Below, piece after piece: positions 27,172 to 37,000 of a stretch of DNA of 64,000 bases. The notes under the pieces were generated by a model. That model was not told the origin of the DNA and did not search any database. It worked only from the letters and a program-made list of their open reading frames with translations. Position numbers and translations under genes: made by a program. The first letter of the stretch is position 1. Every line of letters starts with the position of its first letter. Origin of the DNA: Thiocapsa imhoffii (lineage in GTDB: Bacteria; Pseudomonadota; Gammaproteobacteria; Chromatiales; Chromatiaceae); the NCBI RefSeq assembly GCF_016583985.1, contig NZ_NRSD01000006.1, positions 1 through 64,000 on the forward strand, written 5' to 3'.

Positions 27172-28938
27172 TCATCTTCGTCGGGTGCGAGCCGCGGCGG
27201 CCTGTTGCTCGACCTGCGCTCGGACATCCTCACTCCACGCGGCCGGGCTGGTCTCGTTCATTGGACGACTGCGTTCGTCCTTCACGATGTCTTCGCTGAG
27301 ACGTGTCAGCGCGCCGATGAATTCGGCGGCGATGCCCTCTTGAGGGATATCTCGCAGCACGGGGTCGATACTCAAGCGTTGTAGATGGCCGAAATGGGCG
27401 TTTTCACGAAAGCGCTCCAACAGTGTGGCCTTGTTCATATTGGGGTTGTCCGCAAGCGTTTCGAGCAACTCGACCAGGATCGCAATCCCGGGATTCGATG
27501 CCCGCCGCCAATCACCAGGCGCTTGTTCTGCTTGGGGTGCGAGGGACGGGTTATCAAGGAGTAAGGCGATCGCCATGGCGATGCGGCTGGGGCGGCGGGG
27601 CTGCGGCAGACGTCCGCGGCCCCGGGCGCGGACCGGTGGTCGGGCCGGCGCGCCGGATGATGGGGGACCGCTGCCGAGACGTTTGAGACCGGTCAGTTCC
27701 GCGAGGCGGGCATTGAGCATGTCACGATAGACGCCCGGGGGCACCGGCTCGATCAGGGGTTGAGCGAGGGTCGCGAGACGCGCCCGCCCTTCGATGCTGG
27801 TCAGATCGACCTGCGCGCACAGATGCTCGAAGAAATAGTCCGAGAGCGGCTGGGCGCGCCGCATCCGCTCTTGGAAGGCCGCGGCACCCTCGACCCGCAC
27901 CAGGGTGTCGGGATCCTCCCCCTCGGGCAGGAAGAGAAAGCGATAGGACTGGCGTCCGGTCGCGACCCCCAGGGTGGTCTGCAACGCCTTCCAGGCCGCG
28001 TCGCGCCCGGCCCGGTCGCCGTCGAAACAGAAGACGATCTCGGGCGCGCTGCGTGCGAGCAACTGGAGATGCTCGGTGGTGGTGGCGGTACCCAGGGTCG
28101 CGACCACGTTGGTGAGACCGTATTGGGCAAGCGCGATGGTATCCAGATAGCCCTCGACGACCAACATGGAGTCGGGCCGCCGATTGGCCTGTTGCGCCTC
28201 GTAGAGGCCATAGAGTTCGCGCCCTTTGTGAAAGATGGGCGACTCGGGTGAGTTGAGGTACTTGGGTTTTCCCTCGCCGAGCAGGCGCCCGCCAAAGCCG
28301 ATGACACGCCCACGGCGGTCGCGAATCGGAAAGATGATGCGGTCGCGAAACCGATCGTGTCGTCGTCCGTCCTGATCGACGATGAGACCAGAGGCCAGCA
28401 GCTGCTCGCGGGCCAGCAGGTTGCCGGCGAAGTGCGCGATCAGGGTCTGGCCCCCAGCCGGCGCGAAGCCGATACCGAAGTGCGCGGCAATGGCGCCGGA
28501 GAGTCCACGGGCCTTGAGATATTCGACGGCGCGCCGCGCGCTCGGATGCTGCCGCAGTTGGTCGCGATAGAGGTCGCGGACCTGCTCGTGCAGGTCGTAG
28601 AGCGGCTGCAAGTCCGGGCCTGGAGCGGAAGACGCACCGGCGACGGGCACCTCGAGGCCTGCGCGCTGGGCAAGTTCTTCGATCGCCTCGCGAAAGCTGA
28701 GCCGGTCGTGTTCGAGCAGGAAGCCGATGGCAGTGCCGTGCGCGCCACAACCGAAGCAATGGTAGAACTGCTTCTCGGGGCTGACGGTGAAGGATGGGGT
28801 CTTTTCGTCGTGGAAGGGACAGCGGGCCTGGTAGTCCTTACCGGCCTTCTTCAGCGCAACACGGGTGCCGATGACATCGACGATATCGGTGCGCGCGAGC
28901 AGCGCATCGATGAACTCCGTTGGAATGCGGCCGGACAT
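27172..28938 (-). CDS. dnaG: DNA primase DnaG
   Basis: 588 residues. The N-terminal CHC2 zinc-binding domain reads ARCPFHDEKTPSF then FYHCFGCGAHG (about 39-66). The catalytic core has the TOPRIM motifs LVVEGYLDTIALAQYG (about 265) and FCFDGDRAGRDAAWKAL (about 305). The C-terminal helicase-binding domain (about 440-588) is preceded by a low-complexity Pro/Arg/Gly linker. It synthesises primers for replication with DnaB. The spacing to rpoD is about 80 bases and to yqeY 18 bases, so it is probably co-transcribed. Confidence 0.96.
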   Translation of the reverse strand: MSGRIPTEFIDALLARTDIVDVIGTRVALKKAGKDYQARCPFHDEKTPSFTVSPEKQFYHCFGCGAHGTAIGFLLEHDRLSFREAIEELAQRAGLEVPVAGASSAPGPDLQPLYDLHEQVRDLYRDQLRQHPSARRAVEYLKARGLSGAIAAHFGIGFAPAGGQTLIAHFAGNLLAREQLLASGLIVDQDGRRHDRFRDRIIFPIRDRRGRVIGFGGRLLGEGKPKYLNSPESPIFHKGRELYGLYEAQQANRRPDSMLVVEGYLDTIALAQYGLTNVVATLGTATTTEHLQLLARSAPEIVFCFDGDRAGRDAAWKALQTTLGVATGRQSYRFLFLPEGEDPDTLVRVEGAAAFQERMRRAQPLSDYFFEHLCAQVDLTSIEGRARLATLAQPLIEPVPPGVYRDMLNARLAELTGLKRLGSGPPSSGAPARPPVRARGRGRLPQPRRPSRIAMAIALLLDNPSLAPQAEQAPGDWRRASNPGIAILVELLETLADNPNMNKATLLERFRENAHFGHLQRLSIDPVLRDIPQEGIAAEFIGALTRLSEDIVKDERSRPMNETSPAAWSEDVRAQVEQQAAAARTRRR

Positions 28939-28956
28939 CGTCCGGGATGACCGAGA

Positions 28957-29400
28957 TCAGCCCCCGAGTCGCTGCTTCACCCGCGCGCTGACCGCGCCGA
29001 TGTCGGCACGCCCCTGTAATTGGGGTTTCAACACCGCCATCACCTTGCCCATGTCGCGCATCTCAGCAGCCCCGGAGGCGGTGATCGCAGCGGTAATGCT
29101 GGCGTCGATCTCCTCATCCGTTAGCGCCTGCGGCAGATAGGACTGAATGACCTCGAGTTCGAATTGCTCGACCGCGGCGAGATCGTCGCGCCCGGCGCCG
29201 GCATATTGGGTGATCGAGTCGCGGCGCTGCTTGACCATCTTGTCGAGCACGGCCAGCACCTGGGCGTCATCCAGTTCGATTCGCTCATCGACCTCGCGCT
29301 GCTTAACGGCCGCGAGCACCAGCCGGATGACTCCCAACTTGGCCTTGTCGCCCGCCTTCATGGCGGTCTTCATGTCGGTCTGCAGTTGCTGTTTTAACAT
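28957..29400 (-). CDS. yqeY: GatB/YqeY domain protein
   Basis: 147 residues: MLKQQLQTDMKTAMKAGDKA at the N-terminus, VIRLVLAAVKQREVDERIEL, and a C-terminal half QSYLPQALTDEEIDASITAA ending GRADIGAVSARVKQRLGG. This is a complete stand-alone YqeY protein, related to the tail domain of GatB and thought to bind tRNA or assist amidotransferases; its precise role is not known. Its place between rpsU and dnaG is conserved in many proteobacteria. Confidence 0.93.
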   Translation of the reverse strand: MLKQQLQTDMKTAMKAGDKAKLGVIRLVLAAVKQREVDERIELDDAQVLAVLDKMVKQRRDSITQYAGAGRDDLAAVEQFELEVIQSYLPQALTDEEIDASITAAITASGAAEMRDMGKVMAVLKPQLQGRADIGAVSARVKQRLGG

Positions 29401-29559
29401 CGATCAGGCCCCCATTCGTTCGGCACGCGACCTCTCCGCGATCAGACGGACATGGACGCACGGGAGACTACAAGCACCCGGGGCACCCACATTGGCTCTC
29501 AGGTGCGCCTGGGGACGCGGGCGATGTGCCCGCTCGGACCTGGAGCCTAGTGGCGCCGA

Positions 29560-29775
29560 CTAGTAAGGGCGCTCCCAACGGCGGGCTTCACGCTGGAGTT
29601 TTTTCTGGTGACGCTTGACCGCGGCGGCTTTCTTGCGCTTCCGTTCGGCGGTGGGCTTTTCGTAGAATTCGCGGCGACGAACCTCGGCGAGGACGCCTGC
29701 CTTCTCGCAGGACCGTTTGAAACGTCGCATCGCGACTTCGAAAGGCTCGTTCTCTTTTACGCGCACGCTGGGCAT
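29560..29775 (-). CDS. rpsU: 30S ribosomal protein S21
   Basis: 71 residues, the normal length, beginning [20 protein letters not shown], with the highly basic C-terminal half [21 protein letters not shown]21 sits at the 3' end of 16S rRNA on the platform of the 30S subunit and assists initiation. AAGGA lies seven bases before the ATG. It is the first gene of the macromolecular synthesis operon and has its own promoter upstream. Confidence 0.97.
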   Translation of the reverse strand: MPSVRVKENEPFEVAMRRFKRSCEKAGVLAEVRRREFYEKPTAERKRKKAAAVKRHQKKLQREARRWERPY

Positions 29776-29837
29776 GGATAATCCTTAAAAGGTTGGCTCC
29801 GGACGGAATTTGGGATAGCGTCGATCAAGCCCCGGGA

Positions 29838-29866
29838 TTTTAACGGAAGTCCCGAGCGGATTGCAA
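29838..29866 (-). promoter_or_regulatory. Probable sigma70 promoter of the rpsU operon
   Basis: On the minus strand TTGCAA (-35) is followed after 17 bases by TTAAAA (-10), about 60 bases upstream of rpsU. Spacing is optimal and both boxes match consensus at four of six positions. It lies between rpsU and the tRNA-Ser gene. Confidence 0.5.
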
Positions 29867-29909
29867 AGTATTGCGGAAGGCTGTTTAGAAGGCATCCGCC
29901 AGTGTCAAA

Positions 29910-29997
29910 TGGCGGAGAGGGAGGGATTCGAACCCCCGGACCCTTGCGAGTCAACGGTTTTCAAGACCGCCGCTTTCGACCGCTCAGCCACCTCTCC
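29910..29997 (-). tRNA. tRNA-Ser (TGA)
   Basis: 88 bases including encoded CCA. Acceptor stem GGAGAGG/CCTCTCC with discriminator G, a long class II variable arm (GACTCGCAAGGGTC), T-arm CGGGGGTTCGAATCCCTCC and anticodon loop CTTGAAA giving anticodon TGA. The long variable arm and G73 are serine identity elements. Confidence 0.95.
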
Positions 29998-30166
29998 AAA
30001 TCGGCCTTCGGCCTCTAGGGAATGCTGATCCTGCCGGATCGATCCCCTGAGTCGTCGTCACGATTGACGACACGTACCCCCGCCCTCACCTTGCTGTGAG
30101 TGTCCAGGGGCCTTCAGCCGCGCACTATCTTACCCGATCTCGCGGCCAGGTCGATACGCTGAATGC

Positions 30167-30194
30167 TTGCATGACAGGCGCCATCGGGTATCCT
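30167..30194 (+). promoter_or_regulatory. Possible sigma70 promoter of the Bax-inhibitor-like gene
   Basis: TTGCAT and TATCCT are separated by 16 bases, 80 bases upstream of the gene at 30275. Moderate match to consensus; no other candidate is visible in this leader. Confidence 0.35.
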
Positions 30195-30274
30195 TTCGGA
30201 ACTTGAATCCGGTCGCCGGGTCACACCTGGCAACTTCCTTCGCTGACTCAGTCATTAACGGAGTGACCACAACC

Positions 30275-30943
30275 ATGGCCAACACTGAATTTACCGTCGC
30301 CCGGAGTCCACAGGCGATCATTTCGGCCAACAAGGTGCTGAAAAACACCTACTTGTTGCTTGCCGCGACACTGGGTTTCAGTGCCTTCACGGCGATGATC
30401 TCGATCGCGCTGGCGGTCCCGAGCTGGATGTACCTGGTCTCCGTCATCGCCGCGATGGTGATGGGCATCTTCCTGCTGCCACGCACCGCCAACTCCTCGG
30501 CCGGAATTGGTGTGATCTTCCTCATCACGGGCTTGCTCGGCTTCGGTCTGGGCTCGATCCTCTCGATGTACTTGGCGCTGCCGAATGGCCCGCAAACCGT
30601 CGGCCTGGCTTTCGGTGGCACCGCGGCGATCTTCCTCGGCCTGTCCGGCTACGCCTTGACCAGCAAGCGCGACTTCAGCTTCATGGGCGGCTTCATCTTC
30701 GCCGGCATGATGGTCGTGATCCTGGCGATCGTGGCGAATCTGTTCCTGCAGATGCCGGCACTCTCGCTGGCGATCTCCTCGGCCATCATCCTGCTGATGA
30801 GCGGCTTCATCCTGTTCGACACCAGCCGGATCGCGCGCGGTGAGGAAACCAACTACATCATGGCGACCTACGGGATCTATCTCGCCATCTTCAACATCTT
30901 CATCAGTCTGCTGCAGCTCCTCGGCATCCTGGGCGACGACTGA
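30275..30943 (+). CDS. Bax inhibitor-1/YccA family membrane protein
   Basis: 222 residues with seven predicted membrane helices starting at about residue 22 (TYLLLAATLGFSAFTAMISI) and ending FNIFISLLQLLGILGDD. The conserved segment ILFDTSRIARGEETNYIMAT before the last helix is the UPF0005/BI-1 signature with acidic residues. E. coli YccA binds and modulates the FtsH protease; the same role is likely but not shown. The ATG at 30275 is preceded by GGAG 11 bases upstream. A strong terminator follows, so it is probably transcribed alone. Confidence 0.9.
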   Translation: MANTEFTVARSPQAIISANKVLKNTYLLLAATLGFSAFTAMISIALAVPSWMYLVSVIAAMVMGIFLLPRTANSSAGIGVIFLITGLLGFGLGSILSMYLALPNGPQTVGLAFGGTAAIFLGLSGYALTSKRDFSFMGGFIFAGMMVVILAIVANLFLQMPALSLAISSAIILLMSGFILFDTSRIARGEETNYIMATYGIYLAIFNIFISLLQLLGILGDD

Positions 30944-30969
30944 CACACCCGTGATCCGCTGACGACACA

Positions 30970-30995
30970 CCCCGGCTGAATGCCGGGGTTTTTTT
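30970..30995 (+). terminator. Rho-independent terminator
   Basis: Stem CCCCGGC (30970-30976), loop TGAAT, stem GCCGGGG (30982-30988), then seven T residues. It is 27 bases past the stop codon of the Bax-inhibitor-like gene. Confidence 0.93.
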
Positions 30996-31012
30996 GTTCG
31001 GAGATTGTATCA

Positions 31013-31198
31013 ATGGAACTCGCGCTGAAAATTGCCGCGGCCGCGGTGTTGATCCTGATGCTCTTCTATCTCTGGCCAGCTTACAAAAATTGGCAGGAGA
31101 ACGGGCCAAAGGCCGAGAAGGGTGATTGGCAAGCGGCGCTCCTGCCGCTGGGCGCGGTGGTGGCCTTAGTGGTGTTGCTGATCATGGCGGTGCGCTGA
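31013..31198 (+). CDS. Small two-helix membrane protein, conserved type
   Basis: 61 residues: an N-terminal helix LALKIAAAAVLILMLFYLWP, a short polar loop KNWQENGPKAEKGDWQA, and a second helix LLPLGAVVALVVLLIMAVR. I do not recognise a named family, although short proteins of this plan occur in gammaproteobacteria. The ATG follows GGAG by about ten bases, just after the upstream terminator. Confidence 0.6.
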   Translation: MELALKIAAAAVLILMLFYLWPAYKNWQENGPKAEKGDWQAALLPLGAVVALVVLLIMAVR

Positions 31199-31254
31199 CC
31201 CCTCGGCCGGGCTGACACCGACGCGGATCCAGGACCGAGCCGGTCCGAAACAAC

Positions 31255-31668
31255 TCACTCGGCATACATGGGACGTTGATCGGCGAGGTTGAGCCAGCCT
31301 TTGACCACGCGATAGATGGACCAACAATAGACGCCGGCCAGGATGACAAAGCCGATCAGCAGCACGCTGGTGAGCAGTCCGAGCACGCCCCACAGGAGTT
31401 GATACCAGAAGGTTCGAATCTGCCAGACGAAGTGGCTCTCGAGCCAGGTGCCGCGGGCGTCCGCGAGTCGCAGGTAATTGATGATGATGCCCGCAATGCC
31501 GGTAAAGCCGACAAGGAAGGACAGGGCCTGGAGGGCATAGACCAGGGTCGTCACGCCCTTGATCGTGTCGAGCGGGTCTGGCGGCCTGGGCGGATCGGAC
31601 CGAGACACGGCGGTTGTCGCGGATGCCGGAGTTGGGTCCGGCCGCGCTGCGTGGGGCTCGGCGTTCAT
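31255..31668 (-). CDS. Membrane protein, DUF4870/Tic20-like
   Basis: 137 residues. The N-terminal 45 residues are Pro/Ala-rich and polar; then come three or four membrane segments (VYALQALSFLVGFTGIAGII, WYQLLWGVLGLLTSVLLIGF, ILAGVYCWSIYRVVKGWLNL) separated by a WLESHFVWQIRTF motif. The HxxWQIRTFW region before a hydrophobic pair is what I recall from DUF4870-type proteins. The function is unknown. Adjacent to the gene at 31691 with 22 bases between them, probably one operon. Confidence 0.65.
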   Translation of the reverse strand: MNAEPHAARPDPTPASATTAVSRSDPPRPPDPLDTIKGVTTLVYALQALSFLVGFTGIAGIIINYLRLADARGTWLESHFVWQIRTFWYQLLWGVLGLLTSVLLIGFVILAGVYCWSIYRVVKGWLNLADQRPMYAE

Positions 31669-31690
31669 CGTCGATTGTGCGGCATGGTGG

Positions 31691-32026
31691 TCACCAGGGA
31701 CGGTACTCCAGTCCGGGAATGGCCTCGCGATCAAAGACCGCGGGCAGTTCACGCAACAGTTGATCGACCTCGTCGTGGTCCATCACCCGCGCGTATGATG
31801 CCTTCGCGGCATCGATCGGCAACTCCACCCAGTAGCGCTCGCCGCCGCGTTCGCGGAAAATCTGTAAGGTATTGTCCGCAGGATCGATGATCCCTAGATA
31901 GTCGTCGTCGTGCTGTAACCGTGGCAGCAATTGCTCGCGGATTTCGCGTTGACTGACTTCGATCGCGCGTGCCGAGGAGATCGCCTCCCCCGCGCGCTCG
32001 AATAAAAAGTAGACCCGATAGTGCAT
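31691..32026 (-). CDS. Conserved hypothetical protein (111 residues)
   Basis: Soluble protein without signal peptide: YRVYFLFERAGEAISSARAI, LPRLQHDDDYLGIIDPADNT, RERGGERYWVELPIDAAKAS. The coding appearance is good and the gene lies directly upstream of the membrane protein at 31255. I do not recognise the family. Confidence 0.65.
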   Translation of the reverse strand: MHYRVYFLFERAGEAISSARAIEVSQREIREQLLPRLQHDDDYLGIIDPADNTLQIFRERGGERYWVELPIDAAKASYARVMDHDEVDQLLRELPAVFDREAIPGLEYRPW

Positions 32027-32484
32027 GATCTCGCATCTTGCTGGTTGGATGCTGGCTCCAAGCTGGTCTCGGCACTGACTCCATCAGCAGTTGCCCGGAG
32101 CCGCGCCCCACCGCGATGTCGCGGTTGAGTCACGAGGACAGATCGATGGCCATTGCCTTGCCCAAGCTCCACTGGCAGATTTTGATCGCGCTGGGGCTCG
32201 CGATTCTGATCGGTCTGCTGATCGATCCCGACACCGCGCTGTTCGGCGTCACCTTCCATAGCATCTTCGCGTTTCTGGGAGAACTCTTTCTCAATGCGTT
32301 AAAGATGCTGATTGTACCCTTGATCGTCTCGTCGATCATCGTCGGCATCGCGGGGATCGGCCATTCGAACAGCCTCGGTCGCCTCGGGGGCAAAACCATC
32401 GGCTATTACGCCTTAACGAGTCTGTTGGCCATCCTGGCGGGCTTGTTGGTCGTGAACCTGATTCAACCCGGCGTGGTCGAGGGC

Positions 32485-32941
32485 TCGGCGAAGGAGGTGT
32501 TCGGACTCGCGGCCGACCCGCAAGATCTCGAAGCGCGGTTCGCCGACAAGGGCGCAGATGACATCGTCGAGATCTTTCTGCGGATGATCCCGACGAACAT
32601 CGTCGAGGCGGCCGCGGCCGGTCAGATGCTGGGGCTGATCTTCTTCAGCCTCCTCTATGGCTTCTTCCTCACCCGGCTCCAGGGGGTCTATGCGGAGACG
32701 CAGCTGAACTTCTGGAACGGCATGTTCGAGATCATGATGAAGATCACCGAACTGGTGATGAAGTTCGCGCCGATTGGGGTGTTCGCGCTGGTCGCGAAGA
32801 CGATCACCGAGACGGGGCTCGAGGCGTTCGGCCCCTTGTTGCTCTTCTTCTTCAGCGTGGTGCTCGCACTCGCCATCCATTTCTTCCTGACCCTGCCGCT
32901 CTTGCTCTGGCTGGTCGGCCGCGTGAACCCGATGCGTCACT
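32485..32941. repeat. Direct repeat, first copy (457 bp)
   Basis: First copy of a perfect tandem duplication inside the symporter gene. It starts at TCGGCGAAGGAGG and ends at GATGCGTCACT, and codes for the segment from SAKEVFGLAADPQ to GRVNPMRH. Confidence 0.93.
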
Positions 32942-33398
32942 TCGGCGAAGGAGGTGTTCGGACTCGCGGCCGACCCGCAAGATCTCGAAGCGCGGTTCGC
33001 CGACAAGGGCGCAGATGACATCGTCGAGATCTTTCTGCGGATGATCCCGACGAACATCGTCGAGGCGGCCGCGGCCGGTCAGATGCTGGGGCTGATCTTC
33101 TTCAGCCTCCTCTATGGCTTCTTCCTCACCCGGCTCCAGGGGGTCTATGCGGAGACGCAGCTGAACTTCTGGAACGGCATGTTCGAGATCATGATGAAGA
33201 TCACCGAACTGGTGATGAAGTTCGCGCCGATTGGGGTGTTCGCGCTGGTCGCGAAGACGATCACCGAGACGGGGCTCGAGGCGTTCGGCCCCTTGTTGCT
33301 CTTCTTCTTCAGCGTGGTGCTCGCACTCGCCATCCATTTCTTCCTGACCCTGCCGCTCTTGCTCTGGCTGGTCGGCCGCGTGAACCCGATGCGTCACT
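32942..33398. repeat. Direct repeat, second copy (457 bp)
   Basis: Second copy, directly adjoining the first. I saw no base differences between copies over the coding translation or its antisense frame. There is no unusual sequence at the junction beyond a single shared T. Confidence 0.93.
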
Positions 33399-34037
33399 AT
33401 CGCGCCATGGGGGCGGCCTTGATCACGGCCTTCTCGACCGCGTCATCCTCGGCGACCTTGCCGGTGACCATGGAGTGCGTCGAGAAGAACGCCGGCGTCT
33501 CCAATCGCACCTCGAGTTTCGTCCTGCCGCTCGGCGCCACCATCAATATGGATGGAACCGCGCTCTATGAGTGTGTAGCGGTCCTCTTCATCGCGCAGGC
33601 CTATGGGATCGAACTGAACCTGGCCACCCAGATCCTGGTGGTGGTCCTGGCACTGCTCACCTCGATCGGGGTGGCCGGGATCCCGGCAGCGAGTCTGGTG
33701 GCGATCGCCATCATCCTGACCGCGGTCGGGCTGCCGCTGGAAGGGATCGGTCTGATCTTGGCCGTCGACCGTCTGCTCGACATGATGCGCACCTCGGTGA
33801 ACATCTTCAGTGACTCCTGCGGTGCCGTGATCATTGCTAAGAGCGAGGGCGAACAAGGCATCCTGACCGACGCGCACCGCCGGCCGCGCCTCTAGGAACT
33901 GGCACACGGCTCGGCTTGGGGTTGGCGCGGATTTAGGATAGGCTCACCAGGTTAGCGCGGCAGTCCGCGCCTGGTCACCCTGGTGACCTCCGGCGTGCGG
34001 TCCCGCCGACCTCATCGATCGATCGACCAAGGACTCC

Positions 34038-37000
34038 GTGCCAGAACACAGCGCCTCAGCCAGCGCCGAAACCACTGCCAAACGCTTTCGCGCGCGAATC
34101 CTGAAACCCGCCGAGGGGGTCTTCCTCTTCCATCCCCGGGCGATGGAGCGGCTGGTCACGGACCAATTTGCCGGGACGACTCCGGACCTCTCGGTGCCGG
34201 ATCTCGCCTATCACCTGATGCCGGTGGCGGATTTTCTGCGGGGGCTGGAGACGGAGAACCCCGAGGCGCTGGCCGTCATCGAGGGCCTGAATCTTCCCAA
34301 CCACATCATCCTGCTCCCGATCCCGCCCGAGCAACGACTGGATCGGTTGGGCTTCATGCGTCTGCTGCGCGACTACTGGGCGCGCCGCTTCGAGGCCGAG
34401 ATCGCGCGCGCCTGGCAGAGTGCCCGCGAGGACAATCACGATGATGAAACGTTCGGGCCCGCCGGGCTGACACACCAGATCGGCAGCCTGGCCTTCGCCG
34501 AGGTGCGCGATGTCCTGACCCGTGATGGCGTCGTCCCGCACGGCCTCGATGACGCCTATATCTGCCGTAGCTTCGTGGCGATGACGACACGGCTGCGTTA
34601 TTTCTCCCCCGGCGCCCGTGCGTTCTTCTTCCCGACCATCCAGGAGTGGCAGCGGCTCGACCGCTGGCTGAGCGAGAGCGGACTGGATCTGCCCAGCGCG
34701 CTTGAAGGGGGACGCCTGCCCCGCCTGCTTAAGCACACCCGCCCCGATCAGGGCTGTGGTCAGCCCGAATATCAACCGCTGCTGCCGACTGGCCTGCCCT
34801 ACGGCGAGTCTGATCCGGACTATCATCGGGTGATTGCCAAGCAACGCCAGGCAGCACTGCTGCGCGTCGACGAGACCGGCGCGCCGGTGCCGGCACGCAC
34901 GCCGCCGGCGGACTCCGCCGCCGCATCAGCAGCCCCGCAACAGCCGCCTTCCGCCGCACCGGCGATCCCGCACGCTCCGACCGCGCCGCCGCGGGGTGCG
35001 CGACCGACAACCCGCCCCGATCCCTCGCCCTGTCCGGTGCCGATGCTCGCCAAGTCCGAGAAGTGCGCGCGCGCGTGCCAGGGTGGGGTGACGCGCTCCT
35101 GTCTGGGCAGGTTGCAAGCGGCCTCGCAACTGGGGCGGCGCGATTGGCGTCAGACTTGGCGCGATCACCTCCTGTTCTGGACCGCCCCTCTGCTCGAGGG
35201 TCTCCTGGCCGTGATCGCGGTGCTCAGTTGGCGCCGCTTCGGGCGCACGCCGCGCGGCGTCTTGTTGAGTCTGCATCTCACCCTCTTCGCCGATGCGGTG
35301 CGCCGAGCCCAGCGCGACCACCTCGCCGATCGCTACGCCAACGCGGTCGCGCAACTTGCCGTGGCGCTGCGTCGCTTCAATGCGATGGGGCACGCCTGTG
35401 ATGCCAGTCGCGCGATGGTGGTGGCGATCCTCGAGGAGCGCCGAGCCGCGGCCACCGGCCTCCTCGCCGACCTGATCGCCGCGAAGGCAAAGCTCCCCCC
35501 GGCGAGCGCGCGCGAGCTCTCGGCCCTGACGGAGCGACTCGGGCTGGATGTGATGCATCCCGGAGCGGCGCTCTCGGCATTGCAGATCCTGGACCATCTC
35601 GAGCAGATCCTGCGCGAGAGCCGCACGACCTATTATCGGCTGCGCATCTTTCACTGGATCGCGACCCTTGGCCGGACTCGGTTACGGCAGATCCTTCCCT
35701 TCCAGTCCGATCTGAAGGCGTTGCGCGCCTTGGAAAGCGCGACCAATCGGCTCGAGCAAATCCCCTGGTCGATGGCTGAGATCGAGCGCTTCAGCCAACC
35801 GCTCAAGCAGCTCTCCACCGGACTCTCGAAACGGCTGAGCGCACAGTTGCGCCCCCATCTGCGCACCGCGCTCGAGGCAGCCGGCTTCAACCCACGCAAT
35901 CATCGTGAGCGCGTGGCCGCGCACAAGATGCGCGAGGAATTGCTCGACGTCATTCGCCGGCGTCGTCATCTGAAGTTCACCGATGTCCGCGACATCGTCG
36001 CCCGCAACATCCTGCGTCTGCCCGACCCCACGCTGGAGGAACTGCGCAAGGGCGATCGGCTCGCGCACTTCGATCGCCTCGCCGAGCAGGCCCTACCCGG
36101 CGTCTACAAGCCGGGCGAGATCTATATCAAGGGTTTGCAGCAACTCGGCGCACCCCTGTTCGGAACCCCGCGCGGCCGTCTGGTGCTGCGCCATCTGATC
36201 GTCCCGATCGGCCTGGCTTATCTCGGCTTAAAGACGATCGACATCATTGCAGGGCTGGTCACGCCGCCTGAACTGAGTCTGAACCTGGCACCCCTGTGGC
36301 TGGTCCTGTTGCTCGCGGCCATGATCAACCTGTTTGCCTACACGCGCGGCGGACGTTGGATCGTCGTGGCCCTCTGGCGGGTGATCTGCTGGACGTTTCG
36401 CCTGCTGCTGTTCGACGGGATCCGCCGGCTCTTGCGCTGGCGGCCGATCGCCCGCTTCCTGGCCAACAGCGCGATTCGTGGTCTCGATCGGAATCTGTTC
36501 CAGCCGCTCCTGATCGGCCTCGCCCTGGTGCTGCCCTTTCTCGGCATCGGGCTGCTGATCGAGGGCATCGATATCGAACCCGGTCTCTCCTCCCTGGTGG
36601 TGGCCTTCGCGGTGGGCACGCTCATCCGCAATACCCCAGCGGGTCGGCGCCTGCTCGACAACGCCGTGAGCAAGACCCTGCAGTTCCTGCGGCGGCTCAA
36701 TCAAACCCTGGTGATCGGGCTGGTGCAGGAACTGCTGCATTTCTTCAAGGAGGTCACGCGGCGCTTCGCGCAGGGGCTGCACCGTATCGAGGAACTCTTG
36801 ACCCATCAATTGGGTGAGTCGCACCTGCAACTGGTGGTGAAGGCGCTGTTCGCGCCCTTGTGGAAGCTGTTCGAGGCCGTCATCCAGTTTTATGTCACGG
36901 TGCTGGTCGAACCACAGGTCAACCCGATCAAGCACTTCCCCTTGGTGACCATCGCGCACAAATTGATGCTGCCGTTCCTGCCCGCGCTCACGGGGCTCTT

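Larger units (their letters stand above)
32146..33895 (+). pseudogene. SDF-family dicarboxylate/amino-acid:cation symporter, broken by a tandem duplication
   Basis: The frame starts at ATG 32146 (GAGG nine bases upstream) with MAIALPKLHWQILIALGLAI and runs as a normal sodium/proton:dicarboxylate symporter to 32940. There a 457-base segment repeats exactly, and because 457 is not divisible by three the frame shifts and stops at 33018. The second copy restores the C-terminal part, including TASSSATLPVTMEC (Ser-rich hairpin motif), INMDGTALYE (the NMDGT substrate site) and the last helices. Removing one copy gives a normal 430-residue protein. As sequenced, the product would be a 290-residue fragment. 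Assembly error or a reversible duplication are both possible. Confidence 0.88.
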
